From IMG/VR virus record IMGVR_UViG_3300040770_000334, positions 1 through 64,000 of that record: a stretch of 64,000 bases of DNA. One strand, written 5' to 3'. How positions within the stretch are numbered: the stretch's first letter is position 1; every line of letters starts with the position of its first letter. The stretch is from a virus. The position numbers and the translations under genes were made by a program. A model generated the notes under the pieces. The model saw nothing but the letters and a program-made list of their open reading frames with translations, was not told the DNA's origin and did not search any database. Below, in pieces: positions 53,371-62,867 of the stretch.

Positions 53371-55194
53371 ATGGCAAATAAGGGGATAGGATACAATAGT
53401 AGGAATTTCGCTGATATAAGAACCGATTTGGTTAATATGGTAAGACAGTATTACCCAGACATATTTAACGATTTTAACGATGCTTCAGTAGGTATGATGT
53501 TACTTGAACTAAATGCGGCTGTTGGTGATATGTTATCATTAAATACCGATAGAATGTTCCAAGAAACACAAATAGATTACGCTAAAGAACGTAAATCTGT
53601 TTTATCTATGGCAAGAACTTTTGGTCTTAAAATACCAGGAAAACGTCCAAGTATAACAATTGTTGATTTTACAGTAACTCTACCAGTGTTGGGTGACACA
53701 TTTGATGTGTCTTACGCACCGTTAATTAGGGTTGGTTCACAAGTGAGTGGTGCTGGTAAATTATTTGAAACAACTAATGATATTGATTTCTCTAGTCCAT
53801 TTACAATTGGTGGTATCCCAAATAGATTAATATTACCTAATTTTGACAGTAACGGTTCTTTAATTAACTATACTTTAGTTAAACGAGAATTAGTCACTAA
53901 TGGATATAGTAAAGTGTTTAAAAGAGTGATTGACTCATCAGACGTTAAACCATTTTTAGAGGTAATATTACCAGATGACAATGTGTTGTCAATTGAATCG
54001 GTAATAACTATAGCTGGTACTAACTCAAATAAGGAGCCAAACCTAGACCAATTTTTAAATTTAAACAATAAATGGTTTGAACTAGATTCATTAGCGGAAG
54101 ATAAAGTGTTTATTGAAGATAACACAAGAATTAGTGATAATTCTGGTATAAAACCAGGAAAATGGATGTCTATAACTAGAAAATTTATACATGAATATAC
54201 TGATTTAGGTTTTTCTAAATTAATTTTTGGTGGTGGAACACAAGATACCAGCAGTTTAAACAATTTTGATACCAATAAAGCATTGGTTAATCAGATTGGT
54301 AATTTTATTAATAATATGTCTTTAGGTGTTACACCTACAGCTAACACAACTATGTTTATCAAATATCGAGTAGGTGGTGGTGGGGATACAAACCTAGGAC
54401 CAAATGTTTTAACTGGTCTGGGGATAATCAATATGTCTATTGATGGTGAAAACGCTACTATTAATAATGCAGTTAAGTCTTCGTTAAAGGTAAATAATAC
54501 TTTCCCAGCTTTAGGTGGTAGGGATATTCCTAGTGTTGCAGAAATAAAGAATTTGGTTAAATATAATTTTTCGGCTCAAAATAGAGCTGTTACAATTAAA
54601 GATTACCAATCTAGAATTAGTTTAATGCCTGGTAGATTTGGAGTTCCATTTAGAAGTGGCGTTTTTGAAGAGCAAAATAAGGTTAAGGTATACATTCTAG
54701 GGTTAAATAATGAAAGTAAGCTAACAAACTCATCAACTACTGCTTTAAAGGAAAACATATCAAATTATTTATCTGATTATAGAATGTTAAATGATTATGT
54801 TGAGATTAATAATGGTAGAATAATAAATATAGGTTTCCAGATAGATTTATTTATCGATAAAAAAGCTCCACAGTCACAAATAATATCCCAAGTTATTAAT
54901 AATGTTCAAGAATATATGAATATTAACAATTTCAGTATGGGTGATAATATTTATTTATCGGCATTAATTGAACTGATAAATAATGTTGGTGGTGTTATGA
55001 ACGTTATTGACCTTAGAGTTTATAATAAGGTAGGTAATGGATTGTATAGTATAAATGAGATATCACAACAATACGCTGATAATGAAACTAGACAAATTGA
55101 TTTATCTAGTGATTATACATTATTTGGTGAACCAACAAGTATGTTTGAAGTACTAATTCCAGCGAAGGATATCATTGTTAGAGTAAAATCGTAA
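53371..55194 (+). CDS. 6: Baseplate wedge protein (T4 gp6-like)
   Basis: A 607-residue protein (T4 gp6 is 660). It has the gp6/baseplate J-like layout. The N-terminal helical domain contains DIRTDLVNMVRQYYPDIF, ASVGMMLLELNAAVGDML and a Tyr/Asp run IDYAKERKSVLSMARTFG. The central beta domain and C-terminal core domain contain QNRAVTIKDYQSRI and LMPGRFGVP. It forms the wedge backbone joining the gp25 side to the hub. Confidence 0.9.
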   Translation: MANKGIGYNSRNFADIRTDLVNMVRQYYPDIFNDFNDASVGMMLLELNAAVGDMLSLNTDRMFQETQIDYAKERKSVLSMARTFGLKIPGKRPSITIVDFTVTLPVLGDTFDVSYAPLIRVGSQVSGAGKLFETTNDIDFSSPFTIGGIPNRLILPNFDSNGSLINYTLVKRELVTNGYSKVFKRVIDSSDVKPFLEVILPDDNVLSIESVITIAGTNSNKEPNLDQFLNLNNKWFELDSLAEDKVFIEDNTRISDNSGIKPGKWMSITRKFIHEYTDLGFSKLIFGGGTQDTSSLNNFDTNKALVNQIGNFINNMSLGVTPTANTTMFIKYRVGGGGDTNLGPNVLTGLGIINMSIDGENATINNAVKSSLKVNNTFPALGGRDIPSVAEIKNLVKYNFSAQNRAVTIKDYQSRISLMPGRFGVPFRSGVFEEQNKVKVYILGLNNESKLTNSSTTALKENISNYLSDYRMLNDYVEINNGRIINIGFQIDLFIDKKAPQSQIISQVINNVQEYMNINNFSMGDNIYLSALIELINNVGGVMNVIDLRVYNKVGNGLYSINEISQQYADNETRQIDLSSDYTLFGEPTSMFEVLIPAKDIIVRVKS

Positions 55195-55197
55195 CTA

Positions 55198-55227
55198 TTT
55201 CCTTATTCGTATAAAATAGTATATTTG
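55198..55227 (+). promoter_or_regulatory. Possible host-type promoter
   Basis: TATATTTG (55220-55227) matches TAnnTTTG; the upstream element is TTT, not TTG, at 19 bases. It lies 19 bases before the ATG at 55247. Weak. Confidence 0.35.
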
Positions 55228-55246
55228 TTTAAATAAATAAAAAAAA

Positions 55247-55588
55247 ATGAGTTGTAATTGTAAAACAGAATTAAGCGACAGCTATGATATAGAGGAAGTT
55301 GAGGTTGAAAAAATTAGTTTAGTTAATCTAGTTATTAGTTATGTGGTAAAAATGTTTGGGTTTCTAATATTATTATTAGGCTTACCAATAATAAATTTAG
55401 TTTTAGTTTGGTTCATGTTCAATACTTTAGTGTTAACTAAAAGTGTTGATATTGCACCATTATTAACTAAAATTGGTCGAAAATTTTCAAATAATGAAGA
55501 TGACGATGAAGAATATGAAGATGAAGATTTAACTGAGGATGATGTTACAGTTATGAATGTTGAAGATATAACAGAAAAAGGTAAATAA
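55247..55588 (+). CDS. Small membrane protein in baseplate cluster
   Basis: A 113-residue protein. It starts MSCNCK, has a hydrophobic region of about 40 residues (about 23-63, including MFGFLILLLGLPIINLVLVW) that can form one hairpin or two membrane passes, and ends in a strongly acidic tail (EDDDEEYEDEDLTEDD). Not recognised. It ends 5 bases before the next gene, which also carries a hydrophobic segment, so the two may act together in the host membrane during infection; this is inference. Confidence 0.65.
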   Translation: MSCNCKTELSDSYDIEEVEVEKISLVNLVISYVVKMFGFLILLLGLPIINLVLVWFMFNTLVLTKSVDIAPLLTKIGRKFSNNEDDDEEYEDEDLTEDDVTVMNVEDITEKGK

Positions 55589-55593
55589 AAAGT

Positions 55594-58500
55594 ATGTCAG
55601 ATACTATAAGAATAAATACAACACCAAATGGAAGCGATAAATATGTTAAGGTAAAATTAGACCAAGAATTTGATTTTATTGAGATTCTTTCATTAAAATT
55701 ATCACAAGAAGACACCTACCGACAATTTTGCTCGGACTATGGGGTAATTGTCGGTAGGGTTTCCGTTAATAATGGTTTTGGTGTACCTAACGCTATGGTT
55801 AGTGTGTTCATACCTCTAGATGATGTTGATAAAAATGATTCAGAAATTAGAGGGTTATACCCATACACGTTACTAAGTGATAAAGATGAAAACGGTGTAA
55901 GATATAACTTATTACCAAAAGAAGGTGGTTCAGACATATGTACTACTAAAATTGGTACTTTCCCAACAAAAAGGGAAGTTTTAGATAATGACCAGCTAGG
56001 TTATGTCTATGAAAAATATTATAAGTTTACTACTACAACTAACCATGCTGGTGATTTCATGATATTTGGTGTACCACTAGGAACCCATACAGTGCATGTT
56101 GATGCAGATATATCTGATATTGGTATCTTATCCCAAAGACCTTATGATTTAATCAGTCAAGGTACACCAAAAGAATTTTTTGATAGCTCTACTAAATTCA
56201 AGAAAGACAAAAATTTAGATAGGTTGGTACAAGTTAAAACATTAAATTCAGCTGTGAATGTCCAACCTTTTTGGGGTGATGTTGATAATTGTGAAATTGG
56301 TATATCAAGATTAGATTTTGACTTAAATTATTCAGTTAGACCAACGGCCATCTTTATGGGTAGTATTTTTGGTGATAACGAAAAAAATAGTATTAGTAAA
56401 AGATGTAGGCCCAGAAAATTAGTTGGTGCGATGTGTGAGCAAACAACATCTACTGGTACAATACAAATGATTAGAAAATCGTTTGATGATACAATCGAAC
56501 AGTTTGATGTTGATGGTGGAAACCTAATAGATGATGATGGTACTTGGTCATACCAAATACCTATGAATTTAGATTACGTGGTAACAAACGAATATGGTGA
56601 TTTAATCCCATCACAAGACCCAAATGTAGGTGTTCCGACTAGAGCTAGTGTTAGGTTTAATATTGGTATGGATGATACTGGTGGTGATGGTAGATTGCGC
56701 ACTAGAGCTAGATATCTAGTACCAAATAACCCAGTAGGTTTAGACCAAATCGATTATGAGTTTGGTCCGAATACAAAGGATACTAGTTTTCGGGAAATGT
56801 ATTGGAATAAGATATATACTGTCTCTAATTTCATATCAAGATTTCAGACTAGTAATACTGCTAATAATAGAGCGTATACTGGTGTGAAAGATGTTGATGG
56901 GTGTGTTGGTACAAAAACACCGTTCCCATACAATAGAGTAGATACTCAAGGTAATCCTATTTTTTTTATTTTATGTCTAATAATAACGGTGCTTATTTTT
57001 ATAATTACAATAATAAATAGCGCAGTCATACCTGTTATTAACACGCTGATTAGTGCTGTAAGGATATTTACTAAAAAAGTAAAATACATTGACTGTGTAA
57101 ACTTCAACTGTAATGGCATTTATTATGCTGAAGGTTGTGGTAAGAGTACTAGGGGTTGGGATGGTATTAGTAATTCACCAAAAGAAAATAGTGGACTTGG
57201 TAATTGCATTAAATATCAATTAGCTGAATCGTTAAATTTATTTAAATTAGATTTCTATAATGATTGGGTTCATGGTAGTTTATTTAGTTTTTTAGTTAAG
57301 TATAAGAAAAAAACTAAAAGAAAAAATAAGAATGGTGAAGAAAAATTTTGTGAGTACGAGTGTTATGATGGTAATTTCACACCGATAGATGGTGTTGATG
57401 CTAATGGTAATAATTTTCCAGATAATAAATGTCATGTAAATTATCTTAAAGATTCTTGTTATGGCACTGGTAACGATTCACAAAACGGTGAGGTAGGGTT
57501 AACCTTAAACGAGGGTTTAATTAAAAAAGTTGATGGTGAATTATATTATGCCGCAACAACACATAATAACGATGTTAAGATGTTCGCTACTGATATAGTT
57601 AATTTAGGTTCAGTACTTGATTGCGACTGGCAAGGTATACCTAAAATTAACGAAAACCTTTTACCTACAACATACAAACTAGCACCAGATAGTGAGGAAA
57701 AAAATGATGCTGGTATTGTAGAAGTTTGTGGTAACGTTTCATTAGTGAATGAAGGGTCATTATTTTTTAAAATAGACTGCGGTGGGTTACATGTTAACCA
57801 ACAAGGTTGTTTAAATGTTAGACATTTGTGTGAGTTTGGTGTTAATATCGATGAAGCTACGTTTGATTCAGATGGGAATCTTTTGACACCAAGTAATTGC
57901 GTAATAGGTTCTTCAGAAGTTGACGATGATAATGGTAAATTTTTTAGAGACGTATTCTATGGTCTAAATAGTTCAGCAACGCCTTGGATTGGGACGACAG
58001 AATTAATTGGTATCGGGACAGGTTATTCAACTAATTTTAATATAAATAACGTAAGTACTTATAGTTTTACAAACGCTGTGGCTAACGGTGCTGATTATTT
58101 AAAATTTAGGGGTTACAAGGAAAATACACAAAATCAATTCGCACAAACAAAGAATTCATATTTCTTTTATTTTGGTTTAACACCAGGAAAAACTGCTCTA
58201 GATAAAATGAATAGTAAATTTTTCACTAAATGTCCGATAACTACCGATTCAAATATTCTTATATTAACATCAACAGTCAATGATGTGCAAGAAACCAATA
58301 ACGGTTCTTTAAGTTTCTCATTTATTGGTGGGGTACCAGAATATACTTATAGCGTTACTAGTGATGCGTATAGTGTTACTGGTATTACTGTAAATAATGG
58401 GACTGTTAGTTTACCTAATATTGCTAAAGGTGATTACCTTATTACTGGTGTTGATGCATTAGGTGTTAGTGTGTCTAAATTAGTTACTATAACTGGGAAA

Positions 58501-59271
58501 TCGACACCAATTGGTTTTGCTACTGCAACCAAGAATACCTCAACTACTACTAGTTCTGATGGCCAAATTACTATTTCAAGTGTTTCTGGTGGCGTACCAC
58601 CATATACGTATACGGTACTTAAATATGGTGCCCCATTGAGTAGTGGTCAAGTATTAGTTGGTCCATTGACCTTTACTGCGCCAACAATCATTAGTGGTTT
58701 ACCATACGATATAACCAATGGACATACATTAAAAATAACAGATAGTGCTAATTCAGAATTTTTCATTTCTAGTTTGAAAATAGACAGTAACCCTATTTTC
58801 ACTTTAAGTGTTTTAGATAAGGAAAATCCTTGTTTTAATGACAGTGAGAGTGGGTATATTTCTTATGGTATTTCTGGTGGTCAACCACCTTATAGCATAT
58901 CAACAACTGGACCTAATGGTTTCCTATCTACTAGCACCGTATTAAGTTTCTTAGGTATTGGTAGTTATACAACGACAGTGACAGATGGTTTAGGTGCGAT
59001 AACTAATAATGTTGTTAGTTTAGTCCCATCACCAGAAATAACACTTACATTAAATTCAAGTTTAAATGGTGTTGTTAGTGTTATGGTTGGGTATAGTTTT
59101 AATGCGCCAACAAATGTTGAGATATTTTATTATGATGCTAATGGTACTGAAGTGATTCTATCAAGCGCACCATACGTTAATTCATCAACTGAAATAATCT
59201 TTAATTCAATAGCTGGTCGTGAAATTACTGTTAGATTGGATAACTGTTATAGTAACACAATCACTACTTAA
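55594..59271 (+). CDS. Large baseplate-cluster protein with SprB-like repeats
   Basis: A 1225-residue protein. N-terminal residues about 45-200 contain a carboxypeptidase-regulatory-like beta-sandwich (VGRVSVNNGFGVPNAMVSVF, then GDFMIFGVPLGTHTV). A hydrophobic segment of about 35 residues lies at 456-492 (FFILCLIITVLIFIITIIN). A Cys-rich region follows (about 500-800). The C-terminus has three units resembling SprB repeats: NGSLSFSFIGGVPEYTYSV (about residue 900), DGQITISSVSGGVPPYTYTV (about 985), and SGYISYGISGGQPPYS with an upstream ENPCFND (about 1080). SprB is the surface adhesin of gliding flavobacteria. Baseplate membership is inferred from neighbours; repeat function is inferred to be surface attachment. 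Confidence 0.7.
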   Translation: MSDTIRINTTPNGSDKYVKVKLDQEFDFIEILSLKLSQEDTYRQFCSDYGVIVGRVSVNNGFGVPNAMVSVFIPLDDVDKNDSEIRGLYPYTLLSDKDENGVRYNLLPKEGGSDICTTKIGTFPTKREVLDNDQLGYVYEKYYKFTTTTNHAGDFMIFGVPLGTHTVHVDADISDIGILSQRPYDLISQGTPKEFFDSSTKFKKDKNLDRLVQVKTLNSAVNVQPFWGDVDNCEIGISRLDFDLNYSVRPTAIFMGSIFGDNEKNSISKRCRPRKLVGAMCEQTTSTGTIQMIRKSFDDTIEQFDVDGGNLIDDDGTWSYQIPMNLDYVVTNEYGDLIPSQDPNVGVPTRASVRFNIGMDDTGGDGRLRTRARYLVPNNPVGLDQIDYEFGPNTKDTSFREMYWNKIYTVSNFISRFQTSNTANNRAYTGVKDVDGCVGTKTPFPYNRVDTQGNPIFFILCLIITVLIFIITIINSAVIPVINTLISAVRIFTKKVKYIDCVNFNCNGIYYAEGCGKSTRGWDGISNSPKENSGLGNCIKYQLAESLNLFKLDFYNDWVHGSLFSFLVKYKKKTKRKNKNGEEKFCEYECYDGNFTPIDGVDANGNNFPDNKCHVNYLKDSCYGTGNDSQNGEVGLTLNEGLIKKVDGELYYAATTHNNDVKMFATDIVNLGSVLDCDWQGIPKINENLLPTTYKLAPDSEEKNDAGIVEVCGNVSLVNEGSLFFKIDCGGLHVNQQGCLNVRHLCEFGVNIDEATFDSDGNLLTPSNCVIGSSEVDDDNGKFFRDVFYGLNSSATPWIGTTELIGIGTGYSTNFNINNVSTYSFTNAVANGADYLKFRGYKENTQNQFAQTKNSYFFYFGLTPGKTALDKMNSKFFTKCPITTDSNILILTSTVNDVQETNNGSLSFSFIGGVPEYTYSVTSDAYSVTGITVNNGTVSLPNIAKGDYLITGVDALGVSVSKLVTITGKSTPIGFATATKNTSTTTSSDGQITISSVSGGVPPYTYTVLKYGAPLSSGQVLVGPLTFTAPTIISGLPYDITNGHTLKITDSANSEFFISSLKIDSNPIFTLSVLDKENPCFNDSESGYISYGISGGQPPYSISTTGPNGFLSTSTVLSFLGIGSYTTTVTDGLGAITNNVVSLVPSPEITLTLNSSLNGVVSVMVGYSFNAPTNVEIFYYDANGTEVILSSAPYVNSSTEIIFNSIAGREITVRLDNCYSNTITT

Positions 59272-59281
59272 ATAATTTAAA

Positions 59282-61051
59282 ATGAATATAAATAGAATAA
59301 AGCAAAAACTGGGTTTTGAGTTATCAAAGAAATCGGTTAACACCGATTCTTTTTTAAAAATTAAAATTGAGAGTAAGGGAAAACAATTACCGTCTAGTGA
59401 TATAAATAAAGTAGTTAATCTAGGTGATAGGTTTGATACTGAAAGAAACCGTAGCAAATTTTATCGTATTATTGGTACGATAAACCCAACAATATCTAAT
59501 AGTTTATTTAACCTAAATAATGGTTCATTAGGTGATGCGCAAACACTAAGTTATTTTAATAGTTTTGATTTTCTAGATACGTCATACCCAAAAGATAACG
59601 ATGTTGCTGATTCAACTGATAATACTTTTGTAAACTCACTAAAGAATTTAAAAGAGTATAATGGTTGGTTTGGTTATTTCAACCCAGATAAAACACAAAA
59701 AGGTTTATGTGGGTTTATTGATATGGAGCCAACTAGAGCTAGATTTTCGTTTGTTCCAGATATTAAACCATATATGAATGCTGTGTTGCCAGTTAAGAAT
59801 TGGGAATTAACTATAACATACCCTAAATCTGTTGATAGGGAGCATACCATGGTTAAAGGTGGTTTATTAATTATTGACATAAAATCAGTTTCTGTCTCGA
59901 CTAGAACTATGGTTGCATTAGGTATGGCTTGTAAACATAATTTAAATATTGGTGATACGGTAAGGTTATCTGGTACGAATGGTTATAATGGTGACCATAC
60001 AATTATTAGAACTGGATTAGATAATGGTGATTTAAAAGATAATTACTTCGTGATTGATTTACAACCTACGGGTTCAATCGGTAGTAATTCTAGAATGAAA
60101 AGGATGTTTGGTAAACAAGAGTCTGAATATTATTTTAGAAAATTTAAAAAGATAAAAACAAGAAGTAATAATGTAATCGAGCAAGACGATTACGAGACGT
60201 ATAAGCTTGCGTTTAGTGAAAACGTATATAGTGACCCTATAACTCAGTTTGCATTCAATGAGGATATTAATATCGATAAATTAACTGATAACTTAGGTAG
60301 ACCATTGACAGAAATATACCTATCAATTATAAAAACAGATAGTGATTCATTATTCACTAGTGTTTCATCTGGAATCGAATCACCTTACATTAATAAATTA
60401 ACAACTGGTAGTTTAAATAATTATATAAAAAGTGTTCCAGTGATAAACCGAATACATAATGGTGGTACATTACCTTTTGAATCGCATATACCTTTGGAAA
60501 CCGATATAATAATAAATGATAATAATTTTTATGGTGATTTGGTTGAGTTTAACAAATATGAGGTAAAAGAAACGATATTGGGTGAGGTAATGCATAGATT
60601 TAACACAAAAAATAGAGAAACGCCAAGTAATATTGATTACGTTGATTCATTAGGGGTTACACCAATACTAACAAATGTTGATTTAGGTCCAAGACATGAA
60701 GGGTATTTTTATAAACCACACAACCTAATTAGGTTAAAAGAAGTATCTAAATATGTTGAACAAGGGGAAATAAATATTGATGAAATACCAGATTATGCAA
60801 TTAATTTAGGTGATGGTAGATACTTATGGAGAGACATTATTGATGTAGGAGTATCTAGTGGTGTTGGTAAGGCTTTAGATTACCCATTTTTAAATGGTTG
60901 TCACTATATTTACCAAAATAATATTTTTAATGTAAAGCGACAGGACCCATTTAATGATTGGGGGTTGTTTTATACTAAATTTCCATCAGATAATGTGGGT
61001 GGGAAAATAACAGAAAAATTCATAATTAAATCAGAAGACGATGTTTGTTAA
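59282..61051 (+). CDS. Baseplate-cluster structural protein
   Basis: A 589-residue protein. I associate the C-terminal pattern (RYLWRDIIDVGVSSGVGK, then DYPFLNGCHYIYQN and VKRQDPFNDW) with proteins encoded beside baseplate genes in large myophages, without a defined function. It has no membrane segment. Starting 10 bases after the SprB-repeat protein and overlapping the next gene by 11 bases, it belongs to a coupled late operon. Confidence 0.6.
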   Translation: MNINRIKQKLGFELSKKSVNTDSFLKIKIESKGKQLPSSDINKVVNLGDRFDTERNRSKFYRIIGTINPTISNSLFNLNNGSLGDAQTLSYFNSFDFLDTSYPKDNDVADSTDNTFVNSLKNLKEYNGWFGYFNPDKTQKGLCGFIDMEPTRARFSFVPDIKPYMNAVLPVKNWELTITYPKSVDREHTMVKGGLLIIDIKSVSVSTRTMVALGMACKHNLNIGDTVRLSGTNGYNGDHTIIRTGLDNGDLKDNYFVIDLQPTGSIGSNSRMKRMFGKQESEYYFRKFKKIKTRSNNVIEQDDYETYKLAFSENVYSDPITQFAFNEDINIDKLTDNLGRPLTEIYLSIIKTDSDSLFTSVSSGIESPYINKLTTGSLNNYIKSVPVINRIHNGGTLPFESHIPLETDIIINDNNFYGDLVEFNKYEVKETILGEVMHRFNTKNRETPSNIDYVDSLGVTPILTNVDLGPRHEGYFYKPHNLIRLKEVSKYVEQGEINIDEIPDYAINLGDGRYLWRDIIDVGVSSGVGKALDYPFLNGCHYIYQNNIFNVKRQDPFNDWGLFYTKFPSDNVGGKITEKFIIKSEDDVC

Positions 61052-61835
61052 CAAAATGATAATTAATTTATCGACACTACCAATTGGAGCTACAGCTACG
61101 ACTATTAATTTTTCGTTAACTACTGATTCTGAATTGGCTGGTCAAAGTGAATTAATAGAAACTGAGTTTGTTGATAAAGAAGTTGAAAAAGCAATAAATC
61201 CAATCCTTGATTATGAAAAAACAAGATTTTTACCAGTAGGTGTAAGTAATTTACCTATTGATAAAATAACCTACGTATTAGATTTAAATGGCGTTACAAA
61301 TTATTCTGGTATTGGATTCACAAATGAAGATATAAAGTTTGAAAAAAGTAATTTTAAGAATACTTTTTTAAATCTATCATTCTATGACACTGACAACTCT
61401 TTAGACCAAAGACTAGTTATGAATACTACACTTTTTTCAGCTTTAAAGACTGAAGATTTAACTAGTTCTGGCAAGGTTAAGGTGGCAAGTGAAATATTAT
61501 TAACTTTTAGTGTTGAAAACCCAATTTTAAATCCAAGAGGTTTTGCTGAGGGATATCATTTGTATGACTACAAGGATGGTCTAAAACTAGGTGAAACTAA
61601 GTATCTGTACATGAGGGGTAGTTTTAAAAATGCTAAAACTGGTAAAAACATTAACCTTATGGTTAAACAAACATCAGATACAATTGATAATCTAGTAAAC
61701 AATCTTTATACTAGATATGTGCTAACTAGGACTAGTAATGGTTATTATTACAATATCGACCCAACATACTCAACTAATATAAGTTACGTTGGGAGTGATT
61801 GCGTTGTTAAAATATATCAAATAAAAGTATTATAA
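61041..61835 (+). CDS. Baseplate-cluster structural protein
   Basis: A 264-residue, mostly beta-strand protein; a second ATG at residue 6 (MIINLSTLPIGATATT) is an alternative start that would avoid most of the overlap with the preceding gene. Not recognised. The stop overlaps the next start by 1 base. Role inferred from its position in the gp25-gp6 region. Confidence 0.6.
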   Translation: MFVNKMIINLSTLPIGATATTINFSLTTDSELAGQSELIETEFVDKEVEKAINPILDYEKTRFLPVGVSNLPIDKITYVLDLNGVTNYSGIGFTNEDIKFEKSNFKNTFLNLSFYDTDNSLDQRLVMNTTLFSALKTEDLTSSGKVKVASEILLTFSVENPILNPRGFAEGYHLYDYKDGLKLGETKYLYMRGSFKNAKTGKNINLMVKQTSDTIDNLVNNLYTRYVLTRTSNGYYYNIDPTYSTNISYVGSDCVVKIYQIKVL

Positions 61836-62707
61836 TGGAAGTAATAAAACGAAAAATTTACCTAGAAGATGGTATTGACAGAAAAGATAATAGCTCAACT
61901 TGGGGTAAGTTAACTGCGACTAATTTTTATATTAAAGTTCTGTTAGTACAAAATTATGATGATATGGGTATTTTTACTGATATGGGTTATATTTCTAAAG
62001 AAAAGGGTTATACTAGTCCTAATTATGGGGTTTTAATTAATAAATTAACACTTAGCGGTCTCAGTTTTCCTTTCATGGAAGGTATACGACCTAAAGATTT
62101 AGCGAACTTAACTGAAACTGATAAACTTTCATTAAGATTACCATCTAAATTAGAATCCGAATACCATAACTTCAAAAATGTAAATATAAGTGGTTCAACT
62201 GATAGTAAAATTGAGGATGTTAGGTCTTATAATATATTAGACCCATTTAGAGTTGGTTTTAATACTAATGAAGAAACATACATCAATTACAAGAGTGTTG
62301 TGGTTGATGGTGTTGATAGAGTAAAAATGATTGGTAATCCTAGTATTTATGTTTTTAATGCTAAGAATGATGCTTATTTGGGTACCGTTAATCAAATGAG
62401 TGGTCTAAAATATCTAGACTATATTGATAAAAATAGGGATGTCTTAATAGATGGTGAGACAACCACTATACCGCTAACAACATTCCATTATGTTGGTGAG
62501 GGTTTTAATGAAACGAACACATCTTTATCTGCTATAAGTAAAGAAGAATATTTATTTGGTATTATTTCTCCACCAGAAGTAGAAAGTGATGTATTTATAG
62601 ATAGAGGGGTAATTAGTGTAATGGATATGCATTTAAGATTATCTGAGATAAAAGATATTAAACAGTTAGAAAGATACGGTAATGGTTTTTATAAACTAAA
62701 CAAGTAA
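61835..62707 (+). CDS. Baseplate-cluster structural protein
   Basis: A 290-residue soluble protein. Not recognised. Features: FYIKVLLVQNYDDMGIFTDM, a repeated GLSFPF-type strand, and an acidic/basic C-terminus (EIKDIKQLERYGNGFYKL). Its start shares one base with the previous stop. Probably a wedge or peripheral baseplate component; inferred from context only. Confidence 0.6.
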   Translation: MEVIKRKIYLEDGIDRKDNSSTWGKLTATNFYIKVLLVQNYDDMGIFTDMGYISKEKGYTSPNYGVLINKLTLSGLSFPFMEGIRPKDLANLTETDKLSLRLPSKLESEYHNFKNVNISGSTDSKIEDVRSYNILDPFRVGFNTNEETYINYKSVVVDGVDRVKMIGNPSIYVFNAKNDAYLGTVNQMSGLKYLDYIDKNRDVLIDGETTTIPLTTFHYVGEGFNETNTSLSAISKEEYLFGIISPPEVESDVFIDRGVISVMDMHLRLSEIKDIKQLERYGNGFYKLNK

Positions 62708-62735
62708 TGTATACTTTAATTAAAAATAAATTATA

Positions 62736-62867
62736 ATGGTAGAGGGATATGATAATATTAATTTGGTGTGTAAATTTTTAAACTTATCATTCAATGAGGT
62801 AATGGCGATGCCAATACATGAGTTTAATCAAATAATAAAAGAAATAAAAAGAAAAAAAGATGAGTAA
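62736..62867 (+). CDS. 43-residue gp51-like mini-protein
   Basis: An ATG-started ORF of 43 residues, overlapping the next gene start by 8 bases (ATGAGTAA arrangement), which is strong evidence for coupled translation. The middle, LNLSFNEVMAMPIHEFNQII, repeats the pattern of the gp51-like product at 27.0-27.35 kb (GMSYNDVLSMPTFERRYF): S-(F/Y)-N-(E/D)-V-(M/L)-(A/S)-M-P. The two are probably distant paralogues, so it may be an assembly catalyst for the baseplate proteins around it. Confidence 0.6.
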   Translation: MVEGYDNINLVCKFLNLSFNEVMAMPIHEFNQIIKEIKRKKDE

